This document shows, in pieces, positions 51,895-62,948 of a stretch of DNA of 64,000 bases. The stretch's first letter is position 1. Each line of letters opens with the position of its first letter. Location: assembly GCF_019399895.1 (NCBI RefSeq), contig NC_091889.1, forward strand, positions 2,042,501 through 2,106,500, read 5' to 3'. The position numbers were made by a program, and so were the translations under genes. A model generated the notes under the pieces. The model was not told the DNA's origin and did no database searches. It saw only the letters and a list, made by a program, of their open reading frames with translations. Source of the stretch: Cardiocondyla obscurior. Taxonomy: Eukaryota; Arthropoda; Insecta; Hymenoptera; Formicidae.

Positions 51895-53905
51895 TGTTAT
51901 ATCCCGAGCCCTTGGCAACAGAAGCTCAGGAATAACGTTGGAATGTCGCACGCACGCGACCATTTAGCTTGATCGGCAGAATACCGCCGATCAAGGTAAC
52001 CCGGCATTTCCAGTCGGGATGCGACGTTTTGAGGACAGTCGCGGTTGCCACCCGCGATTTTGCTGATTGCTATGATTTTTGACATAGCAACAGCAGGGCA
52101 TATATAGAGGCAGCCGCAGCCCGGACGGGCAGTCGCAATTATAAGTTCGAATTAGATTAAACGCGTGGCGTCGAAGACTGTAAAACAATCAAGGGAAAAT
52201 AAAGTGGTATAGCAATTTTTCACGATAATTTTTATTCTCTCCTCCCGGAGGAGAGAGTCGTGAGCAAAAAGGGACGACCGTGCACGGACGAAAAATCCGT
52301 GCACCGACGTGCCACAAGGGGTAGGGAGGGAGGAGGGGTCGCGGTACCTCGGCCGTATTCCGGCGCGGGACGGCGGAATCTCGCATGAACACGATTTTTG
52401 GGCGCCAGGCACGGGCTCTGCCGTGCCAATTTTTATCTCGGACTAGCTATCCGGTCCTCGACAATTCCTACCGAATCCGAATCGCTGTCACGCGCGGGGG
52501 CTAGCCCATTCGAACGGAGAGGGGCGGGGTATAGCGCGCGGAATTCTCAGACAAACGGGAACGACGACACAAAATAAGGCGTACACGGACACGACCATAA
52601 ACAGAGGATCCGTTTATTGTGTTCAGCGGAACAAACAAATATATTAAAAAAAAATGACAAAAATTAAAGTAAGCGTACGAGAGCTAGATCTTCTCGCGTC
52701 GGCCCTGGATGTTGTGGTGCCGGCCACGCGCCTCCCGTACACACGGCGTGTTTTCGCGAGACCCCGCAACACAAACGAACTCTCACGGAAGATCGCCTGT
52801 CGTTCACGAAATCGCGGTAGATCTCTTTCGGCCTCGGCCGCTGCCGAGGGCTCTCCGTGCGGACACGACGTACGAACACCCTACGACCGCTAAAATCGCA
52901 CAATTCGAATAACCTGGCCCGGTATTTCCCGCGGGATCCAACCCCCCGGCTCTTAGACGCCCGTCGGCTGCCACTCTCTAACGCTACGCCTTTGCCTCGC
53001 GACAAAGATCCACCAAGAAAAATACTAACGGACCCGCGTGCCCGTTTTACGTGGCCGGGTATCGTCCAGAGCCGTGTCGGTCTTCCCGGGAGGCAGAGGG
53101 CTGTACAATATATAATAATTCCGCAATGCGGGTGGAAGATCTCACCGAATAAACACCTGGACCTCTCTAGTCGTCCTCGCTCTCCCTCGCACTCTCTCTC
53201 TCTCGCTCTCGCTCTGGCCCTCGCTCTCGTTCTCGCTCGCCAATCTTTTCCTATCGTACGCCTGTCACGCCGGTCGACACGGAAGAGAGCGAGGACCGCG
53301 CGAATTTTCGGCACGAGGCCCGGCGTATCCCCACTCTCGCGCTTCGCGGATTTTTCCGCGCTACGTTGCCGATTTCCCGCGTAAGCCGCTGCCCTCACAG
53401 AGCCCTATCGGTACTAGCCGGTTGGCGCGGGTTTCGGATAGTCCGTTGTCGCAACAATTCTCCCGCAGGTGGTTTTCGGCGTGGAAACGTGTAGGCGACA
53501 AGCCTCCTCCACGGTTCTCGGGATGGGTGGCCTCCCATCCCGGGCCCGTATCCGGTCACCCTTTCTTCCGGAAGTTGGCGCCTCCGCCTATGGCCCGTTC
53601 CTCTCGCGTCAAGGACAGTCGGCAATCTCGGCAACATACGGTAACAACAAAATCCAGCATCGCGATCGTTAATTACCGCCTCAAAACCAAACACGAACCC
53701 TCCGGAGATTCCCGCGCCTCCCCCCTCCGCTTTCTACGCTATGGCGGTTCGTCCAACGCCGCTGCGTTTGTGACGGCCGCGGGGAGCTGCGACGAAGCAG
53801 CCAAAACCGCCACGTCACAAATTATAACGAGACGATCTTTATTAAAACGAAATCCCGTCTACATTCTCCGGAGAACGGACCCCACAGCACCTTTTCGGTG
53901 CAACA
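51895..53905 (+). mobile_element. Provirus 5' LTR with insertion
   Basis: Matches the 3' LTR at 61826-62944 outside the respective insertions, for example the block from ccgagcccttggcaacagaa on and the end tacattctccggaga...caaca. Differences between the LTRs are a few percent by eye, so the insertion is not recent. TATA-like catatatag lies at 52088-52100. Confidence 0.85.
52216..53819 (-). mobile_element. GC-rich insertion in the 5' LTR
   Basis: About 1.6 kb absent from the 3' LTR, inserted between agcaatt and attataacg. On the minus strand there are poly(A)-like signals at its + left edge (RC of tttttattctc, 52220) and again at about 52605 (RC of ccgtttattgtg). Together with a TATA-like ggggtatag (about 52530), these suggest one or two LTR-type units in minus orientation. 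There is a CT/GA-rich simple sequence at 53175-53240. The long minus-strand frame across 52664-53398 owes its length to this composition and is not a credible protein. Confidence 0.45.
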
Positions 53906-54647
53906 ACTGGTGGCAACGGTGGGATCCACCCTCCGGAATAAGGCCGCTACGAAATTAGTTTTTGCGGGACGGCTTGTAATGCGGGATCTCTGAAACAAAC
54001 AAGTGAGCAAACGTGAGAACTCATTCATAAAAAGGAAGACAGAAGAATATAAGAGCAAAGAGAGCCGGACGTAAAACCCGAGCGACCACTGACCAGCGTA
54101 ACTACGAAGCAGTAGCCACGCAGATAAGCAACCAAGCAGATAAGCGACCGAGCAGACAAACTACGGAACGGAGAAGCGTACGAGCAGTGAAGCAGAAAAC
54201 ATCGCGACTCATCAGCAACCAAGCAGCATGCTGTTATCGGTGCTATTGTAAGTTAGATATATATATACATGCAAGGCGAAGGAGCGAATAAAATTATATG
54301 TACCACGGCGAATTTCTCTTGCGTTGTCGCACGTCGCGTCTATCGTGGTTAAACGGCATTACCGAGCCCGAAAACCTACAACCGATCTTTAAGCGAATTC
54401 CGCATAGGTCGACGAATCAAACGCGAAGTTTTATCCGCAAAGTAACTTTAGACGACGATATCTTGGACCGCGATAGCGAACTATACGAATTTACGAACGG
54501 AATCTCCCTCCCTGTACCCATGTATTCTGACAACGCAAGTTTCGTAAATTACCGCAAGGTGAGGAATCCGTTAATCAAAGTCGCCGATCGTCAATAGGAT
54601 CAATAGTAAGCGAAATATTTGCGCCCGAGGACCAGCGGTTCGTCTTC
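53906..54647 (+). other. Provirus leader, primer site and possible splice donor
   Basis: The LTR is followed by ACTGGTGGCAACGGTGGGAT, the expected place for a primer-binding site (TGGTGGCAACGG). Downstream, an Arg/Glu-poor repeat of gataagcaaccaagcagata-like words (54115-54160) and a donor consensus (attgtaagttag, 54245-54256) could serve splicing of env RNA. A 99-codon frame (54298-54597) has no known domain. Confidence 0.45.
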
Positions 54648-55840
54648 ATGATAATCGATAACGGCGAAAGAAACAAGCCCCCGCTTGCAAACGGGGAAGG
54701 CACGAGAGCACGAATTTCGCAGGGCGAAAATTTGGCCGGCAACGCAGAACCTAGTGCGAGCACAAACGCATCACAGCCGCAGTACCGACACTCCTCGCCG
54801 ATCCATCGTCAAAGTTCTATTATGTCGCGCGAAGAAGCAATGCTGACAATACTGGAGGCGATATCGCTCGCCGCAACGCGAATAGACAGACTAGAGAACG
54901 AATTCGTCGCACAAAGATATGGCAACAGACACAATAGAACGACGGAATCGCTGCCGCAGCCACAACCGCGACGACCACAAAGAAACGTTCGTTATTCTTT
55001 TAATAATACGCGGCCGTATTTGACGCTACAAAATGCGATCAGCCTCATACCCACATTCGACGGGAGCGAAAATAACGTGAAAAAGTTCATTAAGGCATGC
55101 GAATACGCAGCGCGAAAGTTACACCCGAAAGACGCAGACGAATTGCTGGCGGCTATAATGTACACGAAGGGACTCACGGGACGAGCTCTCTAGCAATTCG
55201 AGTCGAAGTAAATCATTAATTTCGCGCAATTTATACGGGAAATTGAAGACGGCTACACTCAGCGACGAGGCACAGCGCATCTCCAACTAGAATTTAACCA
55301 GTTGCGTTAACGTACAGGAAACAGCGCGCAAACATACGGATCTTGAGCCGACTCGTTAGTGACCGATCTTTACGATGCGTTAAGCGAAGACCCGAATTAT
55401 TCCTCAGACGAGAAGCGCGAAATCTGGAATTCGCTTCAGAAACAAGTGTTAAATAATTACCAAACAGGCTTGTTACCGCACTTGCAAACCATCGTCCGGT
55501 CGCAAAATTATAGAACATTGCAAGAAGCAATAGCAGGAGCAACAGCAGAAGAAAAGCAGCGTAACGCACCCATACGTACTTACAACGAGCGAGCATACAT
55601 AGAGCGAAATTTTCCGCGCACCTCAGCGAACCGCCCCCCGTACCGACGTGTAATAGATGCGGTAGACAGGGGCACCCAGGATTTTTGTGCCACACCGGCA
55701 GATACGCGCCCAGGTACGGCTTGCCGAGGGCCGAAAATACACCGCGAGTAAGCACAACGGATAAATTCTGTAACTATTGTAACAAACCGTATCATACGCG
55801 CGAAGAATTCCGCAGATTGAAAGGAGACAACAAATCATCT
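54648..55840 (+). pseudogene. Provirus gag (broken)
   Basis: First block, 54648-55193, 181 residues. Its N-terminal part is low-complexity and polar. A coiled-coil-like stretch (LTILEAISLAATRIDRLEN) and the capsid entry phrase ISLIPTFDGSENNVKKFI follow. Four stops occur in 55194-55350. A second block (55359 onward) is capsid-like helical sequence. A frameshift near 55630 leads to two zinc knuckles at 55650-55810: CNRCGRQGHPGFLC (intact CX2CX4HX4C) and CNYCNKPYHTREEF (last Cys lost). In the family the protein forms the particle and packages RNA. Not functional here. Confidence 0.75.
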
Positions 55841-56351
55841 TAAGGAACACGACGCGATAACCGAGTCCCTCCACGAAATCGACACACGACCGCGGTGCAT
55901 TCAACCGTACCGGAAGAAAGAGCAAGAGCACCGGCAAGACAGACGATACCCGACGACACGCGCGGAGGTAACGAACCATGCCGATACGAGACACGGCCTT
56001 CGCGGGACTATCAGGTGTCGCACATCTCAGGCAATGTTACGGACAAGAATGATTTATGTAAACACGCACTAGACGACAAGAACAAGAAATATATTTGCAA
56101 GAAAAATTTACAAATATGTACAACTCCGCCAGATAACCGTCCGCACGGAGAAACGCGATTTTCTCCCACGCAATTCGCCTTCCGCACCGCACGCTTTCCT
56201 TGCCGACGCACTCGGACAGAATTCTCTATCGCGCGATCGCTCGGAGTTCCCTGTAGCTACTGGCTTCCAAAAAACCGTTCCCCGAAATTGAACGTCGGTT
56301 CTCAGATCCCACCGACCTTCTCGCGGAATCAGCTGTCGGATCGAGCGATCC

Positions 56352-58225
56352 ATGTTGTCAAATATCGAAGACCCTGGAGCGCTCGCAGGTGCCAGAAACA
56401 AAAGGCCGTCAAAAAAAACGATAACATGCCGCGAAGCAAGCCGGCCGATCGCGGCCAGCCTAGTACTAAAGATCCGCGACGCTCGCTCGCAAACAGGCGA
56501 CAACAAAAATCGTCATTTGGATTTAGTCACTCTGCCCGTATTACAAGCCACGGGCGGGAAGATAACGTTCTTATTAGACACCGGTGCAGCTATCACCCTC
56601 GTTAAGGTGGGGAAATTAAAGGGCGATACACCGATTTACACGGAATCGATGGCTCTAACCGGCGTAACCGAACATAAGGCGCAAACTATAGAAACAACGC
56701 GTGTGCTGATTTACTTGCGAGATAGCACGATCTTGCACACAATGCACGTAGTACCCGACGAATTTTCCATTGCGTACGACGGAATACTCGGGATGAATTT
56801 CCTTAAAGCTCAACGTACTGTATACGACGTCAAAAACGGATTCTTGATAATTAATCGCGCCGCGATCCCGTTACAACCGTATGTTCGCACGACGCTACCA
56901 CCGAGAAGCGAAACGATAGTACGGGCTGTGACCGATAGCAACCAAATTGGAATAATATATGCCGATGAACCAAAACCCGGAGTGTTCATCGGCAATTGTT
57001 TGGTTGCTCCTGAAAATAATATCTGTGCTATAAGCGTATTAAATACACGAGAGACAGCCGTACCATTCTTCACATCCGTGCTACACATAGAAGCAAAGCC
57101 GCAAATATGCACAGTCAGCGCGCTCGCGTTACAAGAAAAACCAGGAATAGCCGCAGTACAGCAACGAAGAGAACGCGTTAAAGAACAGCTTAGAATTAAC
57201 CATTTGAATAAACAGGAAAAAAGCGAGTTAATAAAAATTTGCAAAAGCTTCTGCGATATCTTCCATTTGCAAGGCAATCCGCTTTTCTTCACCGAATCCG
57301 TCGCGCACGAAATAATTACAGAAAAGGAAAGTAGGCCAATTAGCTGCCGCCCTTACCGACTGCCCGAGAAGCACAAAGCAGAGGTAAAAGAGCAGGCAAA
57401 GAAGATGCTCGACGAAGGAATTATAAGAACCAGCGCGAGTCAATGGAACGCACCGATATTGGTCGTCCCCAAAAAAGCCGACGCGTCCGGAAAACCAAAA
57501 TTAAGGATAGTCGTCGATTTTAGAAAATTAAATGACATCACGATAGGTGACTCCTTCCCTATTCAGAACATGACCGATATCCTCGATCAGCTTGGACACG
57601 CGAAATATTTTACGACCCTGGATTTGGCTTCGGGATACCACCAAATCCAGATAAAGAGGAACACAAACAAAAAACCGCGTTTTCTACACCCGAGGAACAT
57701 TATGAATTTAACAGGATGCCCTTCGGTCTTAAAAATGCACCGGCTACATTTCAGCGCATGATGAACTCAGTCTTATCAGGCCTGCACGGTATTAAATGTC
57801 TCGTGTATCTAGACGATATAATCGGAGCCATCCTCTCTCAAGGGGAGATAGGAAGGGATCATCCGATTGCATATGCAAGCCGCATATTAAACAAGGCCGA
57901 AAAGAACTATAGCACGACAGAGAAGGAGCTACTCGCGATAGTATGGGCGGTGAAACATTTCCGACCCTATATCTATGGGACAACATTTACAATTGTAACA
58001 GATCACAAACCATTGATCTGGCTGTTCAATGTAAATGATCCCGGCTCCCGCCTGACAAGGTGGAGATTAAAACTCGAAGAATATAATTACGAAATAGTTC
58101 ATAAGAACGGAAAGAAGAACACGAACGCGGACGCGCTTAGCAGAAACCCCTCGAAACAAGAAGAAAATTTTTCAGTACACATATTAAAAGAAAAAAAGCA
58201 CATACTCAGAAGAAGAAAAGGCTAA
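56352..58225 (+). pseudogene. Provirus pol: protease, RT and RNase H (deleted)
   Basis: The 470-residue block 56352-57761 has the protease motif FLLDTGAAITLVK with the later ILGMNFL, then the RT entry CRPYRLPEKHK and RIVVDFRKLND, and the first catalytic block FTTLDLASGYHQI. A frameshift near 57670 moves to the block 57716-58225: MPFGLKNAPATFQRMM and the active site LVYLDDI. There an internal deletion joins YLDDII to GAILSQG of RNase H, removing the RT thumb, the connection and the first RNase H acidic residue (roughly 130-150 residues). The RNase H rest reads STTEKELLAIVWAVKHF, VTDHKPL and NTNADALSR. Confidence 0.8.
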
Positions 58226-59261
58226 GCTCATACACGAATACCATAACACACCGATAGGCGGACACCAAGGCATCACACGTACGCTACACCGTATCAGATT
58301 ACAGCACGAATGGCCAGGCATAAGAAGAGACATAAAAGAATACATAAAGAAATGCAAACAGTGCCAGAAAAATAAGTTATCAAAGAAAACAAAAATGCCG
58401 CTAATTATTACCGACAAGCCGATCAAACCGTTTGAAAAATGCACTTTAGACATAGTAGGACCGCTACCGATAACGAGCAATAACAATATATATATTTTAA
58501 AGTTTCAAGATAATCTCACGAAATTTAGTAAAGCGATTCCTATCCCGAACCAAGAAGCCGCGACCGTAGCAAAAGCGTTCGTGACTCAAATAATTTTTGA
58601 ACACGGAATACCGGAATACGTTCTTTCCGATCAAGGAACAAATTTTACGAGCAGTGTTTTTAAAAATACTTGCAAATTACTACGGATCGAAAAAATTTAA
58701 ACAACCGCATATCATCCGCAAACCAACGGCGCACTCGAACGATCGCACCGAACATTGGCCGAGTATCTACGACATTATATTAACGAGGATCAATCCGATT
58801 GGGACGAATGGTTGCCATACGCAATGTTCACATATAATACAACCCCACATACAGCAACTGAATTGACCCCCTTCGAACTCATTTACGGACACTGTGCTAC
58901 ATTACCGACAGCACTTAAAACCGTGCCGAAAGAAACATACTCTTACGACGATTACGCGAATGAACTACGCGAACGATTACGGGCCTCTAACTCCCTCGCA
59001 CACGATCACGCAAAAACCGAGAAAAAAAAGGCGAAAGAAAACTATGATAAAAATTCCCGAAAGCGCGAGTTCAGAGTCAGAGATTCCGTCCTACTTTACG
59101 ACGAAACAGTTCGACGCGGCCGGTCCAAGAAATTAGACGCGCTTTGGATAGGACCGTACATAATAATACATAAACACAGTAATGTTAATTATAGTATAAG
59201 GAAAGGTAGAAAAACAATTAGAGTACATGCTAATAGATTAAAAGCGTTTATAGAATACTAA
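58190..59261 (+). pseudogene. Provirus integrase
   Basis: Frame-shifted start with the zinc region HNTPIGGHQGIT...CKQCQKN. The catalytic core carries TLDIVGPLPIT (D), VLSDQGTNFTSS (D) and, after a stop at 58700, NGALERSHRTLAEY (E). The C-terminal block, 58755-59261, is open for 168 residues and includes the conserved RVRDSVLLYDE and LWIGPYIIIHK (GPY/F-type) motifs. The stop in the core inactivates it. It sits directly 5' of the antisense exon and env. Confidence 0.8.
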
Positions 59262-59317
59262 ACATAAAGCAACCGATTAAGCATAATACAAAAAAAAAAA
59301 AAAATTTTTTCCTGTAC

Positions 59318-59520
59318 TCACCTATAAAAACTCCCGGCACCAGCCGGACCTCCCGATACTCAAGATCGCGGGTTGCTCTGATCATCAAACGTGGCTCCAG
59401 CTTGTGCCAGAGCAGCCGTAATTCGTGCCGTGACGCTGTCACGGCACACGACGGACATATACCTGGCTGAAAAGCCAGGTAACACGCCCGACACACATTA
59501 TAGAACTCTTGAGGTTCCAC
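59318..59520 (-). CDS. Antisense zinc-ribbon exon between pol and env
   Basis: On the minus strand a stretch open for about 67 codons is bounded by an acceptor (pyrimidine-rich ttatttatttgtgtttag) and a strong donor (ATAG/gtgagtac). It reads NVCRACYLAFQPGICPSC, with two CX2C pairs that could bind zinc, then a basic region (LRLLWHKLEPRLMIRATRD). It is GC-rich, unlike the AT-rich pol and env around it, and contains two perfect small hairpins (59428-59452 and 59461-59481). I do not recognise the family. It may be an exon acquired from elsewhere. Being an accident of a hairpin-rich insertion is also possible. Confidence 0.35.
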
Positions 59521-59529
59521 TAAACACAA

Positions 59530-59843
59530 ATAAATAACAATAATTATATTATTAATAAAAAAAAAGAAAAATATTACATATATACGTATAAGAAAAAATA
59601 CGCACTACTGATATTAAAATCTTTCTGTATAACTTTCCAAAAAACTCTATTCCTTCCTTACTACCTTTCTCACTGCGCGACTGACAGTTACTGACGAGAT
59701 GAACAAACGACTCCAACGCTGAAACTAAGAACAAAAATCTTGATTAATCAAAACTCTAAGAAAGTAATGATATTCCATGCACTGAACCCTATACCAAAGA
59801 TAAAAAACGTACCTTCAGCCGACGTAGCATCTTCATTCTCACG
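59530..59843. other. Non-coding interval before env
   Basis: AT-rich, no supported gene on the + strand. On the minus strand it could be the intron or an upstream exon of the antisense unit. An env splice acceptor is expected here, but I cannot choose one. Confidence 0.3.
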
Positions 59844-61664
59844 ATGAAGACGATCCGCAGCACACACACATTACTTACCTTCAAAACAGCAATATATATA
59901 TACACGCGCACCTATTTAACCAATAAACATTTCAGATTAACTTTTGCCGTCGCAAAGGGCGCTATCGAAACCGCACCTTACACAGTTATACAATTCACTC
60001 ATGAACCCGGATTATATTATGAGGACCACAGACTCTTCACATATCCGATACGACATGGAAGTTAGTTTTAATAGTAAACATTGCGAAATTCAAAATTAAA
60101 TTTAAGAAATTACAACACGAAATCGATGACGCGGAAAACGTCTGTAATAACTTACATGAAACGTACAATGGCGAATTATTAAAAGATAAGTGTAACTAGC
60201 AATGTTGGTTACCATGCAAAATAATAAATTAATTACGGCACTAGATAGACTAACTTTAACCTACGACAACCGACACGCGAAAAAAGGACTTATAGATTTA
60301 GTAGGAACAGTAGGAAAAAATTTATTCAGTATAATGGACGCTAATGATGAAAAAATCATTCAAAAACAATTACAATTATTAAACGCAAACCAACAAACGA
60401 TCCAACATGTGGCAAAGAATCAGCTAAAAATAATAAACGGCACGCTAAGTCACATACAGGAGTTAGAGATAAAGCTAAAGCAACACGACCGCGTCTTAAC
60501 AAACGCGACTATCTTCCTAAGTCAGCAGATAGATAGAGTAACGCGGCAAATGGAGATGACGGAACACCTTAACACACTAAGAATACTCGTGATCGAGTAT
60601 TCTTACTGACTGACATACAAGACACCATCGACTTTATCTCTTGGACTAAAAAGGGTATCATTAACACACGGCTATTACCGATTGACAAAATCATAACAGA
60701 ACTACTACATGCAACTATTCAACTACCCGAAGGATCACAATTCCCGTTCGATACCAATCCTAAGAACTGGAATCAAATTGAAAAGTATATAGCAATTACC
60801 GCGCACTATCGCGATCACAATGCTCTCATGATCATTATTAAATTTCCAATCGTCACCGATACGACATACGAATTAAAAGCGGTCATACCGTTTCCCGGGT
60901 ATGACCACGCTAACATTTTTAAAACAATCGAAACCGCGCACGAATATATCGCGCTAGATAAAGAAAACAACAAATAAATAAGCCTAACCCGCGATGAAAT
61001 TAATAATTGTATCCGCGGAAATAAAAAACTTATATGCGAAAACAATTTCGCGATGTACCATGTATCGGATAACGCACCTTGCGAAGTCTTAGCACTCGCC
61101 GAGCCGGGACATCAACCCGAGAAATGCGAAACCCGCCATATCATATCTAATGTTAGCATATGGACGGCACTAAACCAACCTCAGGCATGGCTTTACTCCA
61201 CATTATCACAAGCCATTAAACTGCGATGTAAACATAAGCCAAGTAAAAAAATTAATATAATCAGATCAGGTAAAATAATACTAAGAGACGCGTGTCAATT
61301 AACTACAAACGACCTCACGATACAATCGAAAACCCTGTTAGGAGAAAGCGACATTAATATCTACATACCGACGTATAATATTACAATGATACCAATCAAA
61401 GAGAGAACCAACATTGCTAAAATTACGTCACAGTTAAAAAATATACAGAGAGAACCGATTATACGAAATAAAAATGAATTATTGCAATTAAGCCTAGATT
61501 TAAACAAATTACGTACCGACTTAGATAATAATAATATTGCGTCCAAAACAAAAACAATAATAGTGTACTCCGTAGGATTAAGTACAACGTTAACCGCACT
61601 TACAGTTATTATTATCACTATTACTATAATAAGAAAGAAATATTGTAACAAAAATAGACTATAA
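59844..61664 (+). pseudogene. Provirus envelope (errantivirus/F-like), broken
   Basis: Three main open blocks interrupted by stops (60065-60200, 60607, 60975). The first resembles an N-terminal env segment. The second (60202 onward) has a basic cleavage-like site (RHAKK) followed by a hydrophobic GLIDLVGTVGKNLFSIMD stretch, the position and character of the fusion region in insect errantivirus and baculovirus F-type envelopes. A heptad-rich helical segment with many Gln and Asn follows. The third (61053-61664) contains scattered Cys and a C-terminal membrane segment near 61552-61640, followed by a short basic tail. Family knowledge suggests a membrane fusion protein. Breaks make this copy non-functional. 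Confidence 0.7.
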
Positions 61665-62035
61665 TTAACCGCGCATATACAAAAAAAAAAAAAAACGTAT
61701 CAAGACACATATACTCAAAGTCTCAACGTTTTTTTTTTCTCCCCGAGGGAAAGGGAATTTGTAAAAGAAAAAGACTTGAGCAATTAAAACTCTCAACCCT
61801 TTTTCTTTTCCCTAGGGGGATGGGATGTTATATCCTGAGCCCTTGGCAACAGAAGCTCGAGAATAACGTTGGAATGTCGCACGCACGCGACCATTTAGCT
61901 TGATCGGCAGAATACCGCCGATCAAGGTAACCCGGCATTTCCGGCCGGGACGCGACGTTTCGAGGACAGTCGCGGTTGCCACCCGCGATTCTGCTGATTG
62001 CTATGATTATTGACATAGCAACAGCAGGGCATATA

Positions 62036-62747
62036 CTACTGTGGGCAAAAAGTACCGGGAAATTTAAATTTAAATTTTATGGGGACTCCGATTGAGACAA
62101 ATGTTTTTATTTTTAAGTTGGCACTACTGTAATTAAAATATGTGCCAAACATCACTTCAAAATAATCATGACTGTTTGAGATACGCGTGCTTTTGTAAAC
62201 AGTTAAAAGTGAATTTTTCGTTTTTTACAATGGTGTAGTGCATTATGAATTCCTTTCAACCGGCCAAACTGTCAACAAAGAATACTATTTGAGTGTTATG
62301 CGTCGTTTACGTAATGCTTTGCGTCAAAAAAGGTCAGATTTGTGGAATATCAATTCATGGTTTTTGCATCACGATAATCCACCATCTCACACTGCTCTCG
62401 TAATTTGTGATTTTTTCGCCAAAAACTCAACCCATATCGTTCCGCAAGCACCGTATTCACCTGACATGGCACCATGTGACTTCTGGTTGTTCGCTAAACT
62501 CAAGAGACCGCTCCGTGGACACCGTTTTGAATCGATAGAAGAAATACAAACCGCAACGAAGAAGGAACTGAAGGCTATACCGAAAGAGGACTATGCAGCA
62601 TGTTTCGAAAATTGGAAAAAATGTTGGCATATGTGTATTGCATCCGGGGGGGGGGGATAATTTTGAGGGGGATTATATGAATTTAGAACAATAAATAAAG
62701 ATTTTTTGATTTATAAACAAATTCCCAGTACTTTTTGCCCACAGTAA
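62036..62747 (+). mobile_element. Internally deleted mariner in 3' LTR
   Basis: TIRs (ctactgtgggcaaaaagtac and its inverse), TA duplication within catata, 712 bp total. The N-terminal half of the transposase is deleted. Confidence 0.85.
62238..62660 (+). pseudogene. Mariner transposase C-terminal half
   Basis: 140 residues: SVMRRLRNALRQKRSDLW, then FLHHDNPPSHTALV (second catalytic Asp) and YSPDMAPCDFWLFAKLKRPL (third Asp, PCD), ending in a G-run (tract of G at 62645-62656). The first catalytic block and the DNA-binding domain are missing through internal deletion, so it cannot transpose by itself but may be a cross-mobilised derivative. The last residues (GGGG) come from the homopolymer and may reflect slippage. 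Confidence 0.8.
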
Positions 62748-62948
62748 TATAGGGGCAGCCGCGGCCCGGACGGGCAGTCGCAATTATAAGTTCGAATTAG
62801 ATTAAACGCGTGGCGTCGAAGACTGTAAAACAATCAAGGGAAAATAAAGTGGTACAGCAATTATAACGAGACGATCTTTATTAAAACGAAATCACGTCTA
62901 CATTCTCCGGAAAATGGACCCCACAGCACTTTCTCGGTACAACATAGA

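Larger units (their letters stand above)
51895..62944 (+). mobile_element. Errantivirus-like endogenous retrovirus (provirus)
   Basis: Flanked by a 4 bp duplication, TAGA (51891-51894 and 62945-62948). Order: 5' LTR (51895-53905, including a ~1.6 kb insertion), primer-binding region, leader, gag, pol, env, polypurine tract (aggggGATGGGA, 61814-61825) and 3' LTR (61826-62944, including a mariner). The LTR proper is about 405 bp, TGTTATATCC...ACAACA, with a TATATA box and AATAAA (52198-52203). An env ORF, a 4 bp duplication and Ty3-type pol place it with insect errantiviruses. gag, pol and env all carry stops, shifts or deletions, so this copy is defective. Confidence 0.85.
61826..62944 (+). 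mobile_element. Provirus 3' LTR with mariner insertion
   Basis: LTR parts 61826-62035 and 62748-62944 flank a mariner inserted at the TATA-like catata. They correspond to the 5' LTR, and the end tacaaca is followed by the duplicated TAGA. Confidence 0.85.

Noticed and set aside
52664..53398. Long Arg-rich open frame (about 244 codons) on the minus strand
   Set aside because: Its length comes from GC-rich, CT/GA simple sequence with few stop codons. An RARARARARE run is a translated dinucleotide-like repeat. It crosses apparent LTR boundaries and has no domain.
55895..56605. 236-codon + strand frame between gag and protease
   Set aside because: It overlaps the true protease frame (from 56352) and reads as Arg/Pro-rich noise. 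The zinc-knuckle and protease frames explain the region.
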